Positions 60,902-64,000 of a DNA stretch of 64,000 nucleotides are shown here, piece by piece (position 1 is the first letter of the stretch; the number at the start of each line of letters is the position of its first letter). Position numbers and translations under genes: made by a program. This stretch comes from Balanoglossus misakiensis. Its lineage: Eukaryota > Hemichordata. The notes below the pieces were generated by a model, which saw only the letters and a list, made by a program, of their open reading frames with translations, searched no databases and had not been told where the DNA came from. The stretch is taken from contig CM082597.2 of NCBI GenBank assembly GCA_040954595.2, positions 8,742,001-8,806,000 on the forward strand. The letters run 5' to 3'.

Positions 60902-61081
60902 GCTCGCATTGGGGCACAAGTGGACCCCAGACACCATCTGCTTGGCATTCCAATGAAGACACATTATTTATAAACTGATAGCCCTCAATGCATTGATAAT
61001 AAGCAATGCCACCATACACTGTACTGGTAACATTGGTAAGAATTCCATTGCTGCACTCAGGGGGTCCACCACATGTTATTC
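60902..61081 (-). CDS. CUB/Sushi/EGF gene, Sushi/CCP exon 1
   Basis: 180 bp, phase 1-1, acceptor 'attttttag', donor GTAAGT. It reads ITCGGPPECSNGILTNVTST, then 'YGGIAYYQCIEGYQFIN', then LECQADGVWGPLVPQC. Sushi fold signature with one extra Cys in 'PPEC'. This unpaired fifth cysteine may bond outside the domain. Confidence 0.9.
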
Positions 61082-61373
61082 CTAAAAAATAAACAACAAA
61101 TTAGTGTCATTCAAGTTGTTGCTAACAATAGATTCAAGAGACAAATTAAGTCTCTCTCATCACTGCACTTTTTTCATTAATTATCTTGGATACAAGACAC
61201 CAGGCTAGGCATATTTGCATAGCTGGTACGACTTATACACGGCGAAAATGTTTTTTTTTTCCTGAAAGAGTGACCTCAAAGCTACAAAATTATGTAGATA
61301 TCAGCTAGACCGGACATCCCCTTTAACTACTGGATAACCGTCCGAGCATTGGAATGAGACAGAGACATCATAC

Positions 61374-61427
61374 CTTCTATCTCTGTACTGGTCACCACGC
61401 CCTCACTAATCACAATTTCGGGACAGT
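61374..61427 (-). CDS. CUB/Sushi/EGF gene, 18-residue linker exon
   Basis: 54 bp, phase 1-1, acceptor 'gttctgacag', donor GTATGA. Encodes (x)CPEIVISEGVVTSTEIE with a single Cys. It sits between the CUB and first Sushi exon. Being 54 bp and class 1-1 it could be skipped without changing frame. Splice sites are reasonable, but the donor is weaker than its neighbours', so this exon is less certain. Confidence 0.6.
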
Positions 61428-61501
61428 CTGTCAGAACAAGGATCACAATGATAAGAATGCATGCAGACAAATACTTAAACTCATAAATGTCAGTTGTTTT
61501 A

Positions 61502-61727
61502 AAGTGAAGGGGTCGTCGCAACGCGTTTGTTTATAAACATTACAATTCATCCACAAATCCCTCAAATAAAATAATTCTTAGAATGAACGAAGCAGCTGAC
61601 AGTATCCTAGACTGTCCATGACAGCAACTGAAGATCCTAGTAGGTCGTGGCTGTCTAATTTCAGGGATTTGTGGATGAATTGCAATGTTTATAAACAAAC
61701 TAACGCAGTGCGACGACCCCATCACTT
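61502..61727. mobile_element. Fold-back MITE, 226 bp, TA target
   Basis: Arms 'aagtgaaggggtcgtcgca', 'tttgtttataaacatt' and 'aattcatccacaaatccct' are mirrored by 61660-61727. TA lies outside both ends (61500-61501, 61728-61729). The TA duplication suggests a Tc1/mariner-type element. Located in the intron upstream of the linker exon. Confidence 0.75.
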
Positions 61728-61945
61728 TATTGAGTGTGATACAAGAGTGTTGCCATTCCTGTCAATGGTCCAAAATTGCATTGCAATTGTAAGAAATTAC
61801 TGTCTCTGTTTTTCCAGCTCTTTGAAGTTTCGTAAAAATTCAAAAACATTTGCTCCTTTCAATTAATGACTCTAAATCACAAGGAATAAAGGGAGAGTGT
61901 GTTTCTAAGAATTCTGTAACAACTTTTTCTGAAATGTTAGTAAGT

Positions 61946-62156
61946 TACTGTAAAACACTTTATTTTCGCGAGCAAGAGATTTTCGCGAAATACGCGAGAT
62001 CCAAAATAGCGTGAAAATAAAAAGTTGCGTAATTTTTTTGAAGATAAAGATGCAATGAATGAAATAAGAGAACGCGAAAATTAATACTGGCGAAACAGTG
62101 GCCTCTCTCGATGTCGCGAAAAATTTCAACTCGTGAAAATAAAGTGTTTTACAGTA
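61946..62156. mobile_element. TTTTCGCG MITE, copy 3, abutting a splice donor
   Basis: Best preserved copy: ends TACTGTAAAACACTTTATTT and the complement at 62156. Its right end is only 7 bp from the CUB exon 2 boundary (62164), inside the intron. Confidence 0.9.
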
Positions 62157-62163
62157 TGTGTAC

Positions 62164-62347
62164 CTGGTGAAAATGAAGCCCTGAATCCTTTAGCTGGTCG
62201 TGTTCTACTACTCCTGAACACAACCGAAAAGTGTCCAATGTCTGTACGGCAATCGGGTGGTGGCACAGTGCCATCAATGACTCCATCAGAATTGCCACTC
62301 CATGGACCAATAATGACATCATCATCACTCTCAGTACCATTGTATAC
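62164..62347 (-). CDS. CUB/Sushi/EGF gene, CUB domain second half
   Basis: 184 bp, phase 0 to 1, acceptor 'tttgtttctgaag', donor GTACAC. It begins VYNGTESDDDVIIGPWSG and ends FSVVFRSSRTRPAKGFRASF then SP. This is the CUB pattern 'VY.G.....li...G ... f.v.F.Ss....kGF.a.f'. One Cys ('PPPDC') is present; the usual second pair is incomplete (a 'GPWSG' where many CUBs have a Cys before Gly). It joins 'DYII' of the preceding exon to form DYIIVYNG. Confidence 0.88.
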
Positions 62348-62384
62348 CTTCAGAAACAAAGACAAATTAAGCATGCATTGTAAA

Positions 62385-62583
62385 TACCGTAAAACGGGAA
62401 ATCTTCACAACAGGAAATTTTCGCGATATCAAAGGTGGCTACTGTTACGCGACAATTAATTTTCACACTGGCATATTTTACTGCATTGTTATCTCTGAAG
62501 CATTTTAAGCGACTTTTTATTTTCATATTTTTTGGCTCTCACATAGTTTACGAAAATTTATCGTTCACGAAAATTTTATAGTA
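62385..62583. mobile_element. TTTTCGCG MITE, copy 4
   Basis: Starts taccgtaaaacgggaaat and ends attttatagta; diverged, mirror-paired interior with 'tttatttt' and 'ggctctc' words. In the intron dividing the CUB domain. Confidence 0.75.
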
Positions 62584-62635
62584 TTCAATCCTTGTTGCAT
62601 TTCCTGCTGTAACAGCTACTCAACATACTGTAAAA

Positions 62636-62835
62636 TGGTAAATGTTCGCAAACAATAAATTTTCGCGATCTACGTGAGAGCCATCAAAACATGAAAATAA
62701 AAAGTTGCGTAAAAATGTTTTTCGGGGATAATGATGCAGTGAAATACAAGAACGTGAAAAGTTATTGTTGCATAACACTTGCCTCTTTTGATAACGCGAA
62801 AATTTCATGTTGCAAAAGTATCCCGTTTTACAGTA
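62636..62835. mobile_element. TTTTCGCG MITE, copy 5
   Basis: Starts tactgtaaaatggtaaatg and ends tcccgttttacagta; same family, second copy in the same intron. Confidence 0.8.
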
Positions 62836-63000
62836 TATATGTGATTAATTAAATTTCCAAATTGTGTTCCAAAGTTGTATAGTTTGAAGTAATGTCTGCC
62901 AAAATTGTCAAACTAAAATCACTGCAAAATAATATGACAAATTTTTTAATATGACAAATATTTTTAACATGGCTGACTCATGATCATATCTGATACTCAC

Positions 63001-63185
63001 AATGATGTAATCAACATCTGTGTTCCTCTCTAATCCAAAGTTCTCATCAAAGATAAGAGTTAATGGTCTTCCAGTTGGTTCCTTGATTAACCAGCTACAC
63101 ATAACATCATCAGGGTAAGTGCTAACATCATACCCTGGTGACTGAATCGTGCCAAAACTACGCAGAATTTCAATTCCCTGGCAAC
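63001..63185 (-). CDS. CUB/Sushi/EGF gene, CUB domain first half
   Basis: 185 bp, phase 1 to 0, acceptor 'tgtttctttaaag', donor GTGAGT. It reads CQGIEILRSFGTIQSPGYDV, then STYPDDVMCSWLIKEPTG, then 'LTLIFDENFGLERNTDVDYI'. It shows the CUB opening Cys, 'G.i.SPgY...YP', the second Cys followed by x-Trp, and 'F.le....DyI'. Asp/Glu positions of the calcium-binding CUB type (E...D) appear kept. The acceptor shows that at least one further exon lies upstream, probably past the right edge. Confidence 0.92.
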
Positions 63186-63368
63186 CTTTAAAGAAACAAG
63201 TGACCTATCGGTCAAAAGAGCTCTGCTGACTTTAACAGTGAAACCTATAGCTGGGCAATGATATGAATACCCTAGGTTTTAATCATAACAATTGTATTCT
63301 ATTAAACAAAACCAAACATAGACATCACAAGTATTTAATATCCACATTCAGCCTGATTCATTGTGCTA

Positions 63369-63394
63369 AAGAAAGAAAGAAAGAATTTATTCCT
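63369..63394. repeat. (AAAG)n simple repeat
   Basis: Run of aaagaaagaaagaaag in the intron upstream of the first CUB exon. Confidence 0.85.
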
Positions 63395-63428
63395 AAAGAA
63401 CAACATCAAAAGGAAGTACCAAGGTACT

Positions 63429-63945
63429 AATTTGCATATTCATGACCCGATCAAAATTCCAATAAAACAAAATCAGGTAGGGGCACCATAACACACATTC
63501 TACCAAATTTCAGCTCCATCGTACATGTAGTTAGGGAGAAGAAGATTTTTTACCAAAAATTATATTTTTAGATCTAATTTGCATATTCATGACCCGATCA
63601 TATCCAACTTTATGAAATCAGGTAGGGGCACCATAACACACATTCCTGCCAAATTTCAGCTCCATCGTACATGTAGTTAGGGAGAAGAAAATGTTTGACC
63701 AACATTCTATTTTTAGATCTAATTTGCATATTTATGACCCCATCAAATCCAAATTTACAAAATCAGGTAGGGGCACAATAACACACATTCCTACCAAATT
63801 ATAGCTAAATATGCAATGTCGTTTTAACGAAGAAGATTGAAATACCGAAAGTTGACGGACGACGGACAACGGACGCCGGACGACAGACGGACACTTATCA
63901 ACCTACTGCTACAGCTTGGCTGACACAAGTGACAGCCAAGCTAAA
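63429..63945 (-). repeat. Hairpin-headed repeat (AGCTTGG type) with tandem body
   Basis: Read on the minus strand: a head hairpin AGCTTGG...CCAAGCT (63913-63942), a GTCCGTC-type microsatellite (63856-63894), and then a body of three tandem ~146-bp units starting at plus positions 63429, 63576 and 63721 (each with 'aatttgcatattcatgaccc' and 'aaatcaggtaggggcac'). It has the same architecture as the AGGTCCC and AGCTCAC families. Confidence 0.75.
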
Positions 63946-64000
63946 AATACCAAACAAGGAATAATGAATTCAATCCACAGGTTTGGTGTAATCCTGGCTG

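Noticed and set aside
63429-63800. Three ~146-bp units as a satellite in their own right
   Set aside because: They form the body of the hairpin-headed element rather than an independent array.

Overview
This is a eukaryotic, intron-bearing, AT-rich window. Canonical GT/AG introns, extracellular CUB/Sushi/EGF exons, very many short inverted-repeat DNA transposons, and hairpin-headed dispersed repeats point to a marine bilaterian invertebrate (amphioxus, hemichordate, echinoderm or mollusc grade). The sequence alone does not allow a species call. Most of the window is repeats; only a few host exons can be supported.

Layout. 0-2 kb: two degenerate tandem copies of a ~236-bp sequence, then a three-exon, minus-strand fragment of a ZMYM6/ZNF862-type gene derived from a hAT transposase, with frame errors. 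2.6-5.1 kb: a fold-back structure with 33-bp perfect outer arms, inverted arrays of a 69-bp repeat and a central palindrome. 6.7-7.3 kb: the last exon of a UBE2J1-type ER tail-anchored ubiquitin-conjugating enzyme on the plus strand, with one apparent frame break at a C-run. 7.9-10.1 kb: a long hairpin and a small TTA-flanked MITE. 10.2-14.3 kb: a 4.1-kb fold-back transposon with a 9-bp target duplication and arms built of mirrored ~170-bp tandem units. 16.9-18.2 kb: two further inverted-repeat MITEs.

17.5-28.4 kb is a segmental duplication (copy A ~17.46-21.17 kb, copy B ~23.95-28.37 kb). Each copy holds a pair of small exon-like segments that join in frame into a TPR-like motif. Two transposon insertions are present in only one copy, so the other copy shows the empty site and defines the target duplications (TTAA and TTA). 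19-34 kb is otherwise dominated by one dispersed repeat family plus MITEs and a 5'-truncated LINE 3' end. 35.3-37.9 kb has a 50-bp minisatellite grown from an exon/donor junction, other short tandem repeats, and a D-arm-less tRNA-like fold inside an 18-bp inverted repeat.

38.0-57.4 kb is one enormous tandem array of ~90-bp units (about 215-220 units) with nested higher-order duplications. Its long open frames on both strands are a by-product of the unit length. 58.2-63.2 kb holds eight minus-strand exons of a secreted or extracellular modular protein: CUB (two exons), an 18-residue linker exon, three Sushi/CCP exons, and two calcium-binding EGF exons. Nearly all exons are phase 1-1. The gene continues beyond the last visible donor at 58,207 (towards or past the satellite array) and probably also upstream, beyond 63,185 and perhaps the window's right edge. 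Its introns are filled with MITEs, one of which ends 7 bp from a splice donor.

The genes are unrelated in function: ERAD ubiquitination (UBE2J1), a transposase-derived zinc-finger gene, a possible TPR gene and an extracellular modular protein. The window is most notable for its mobile-element and tandem-repeat biology.
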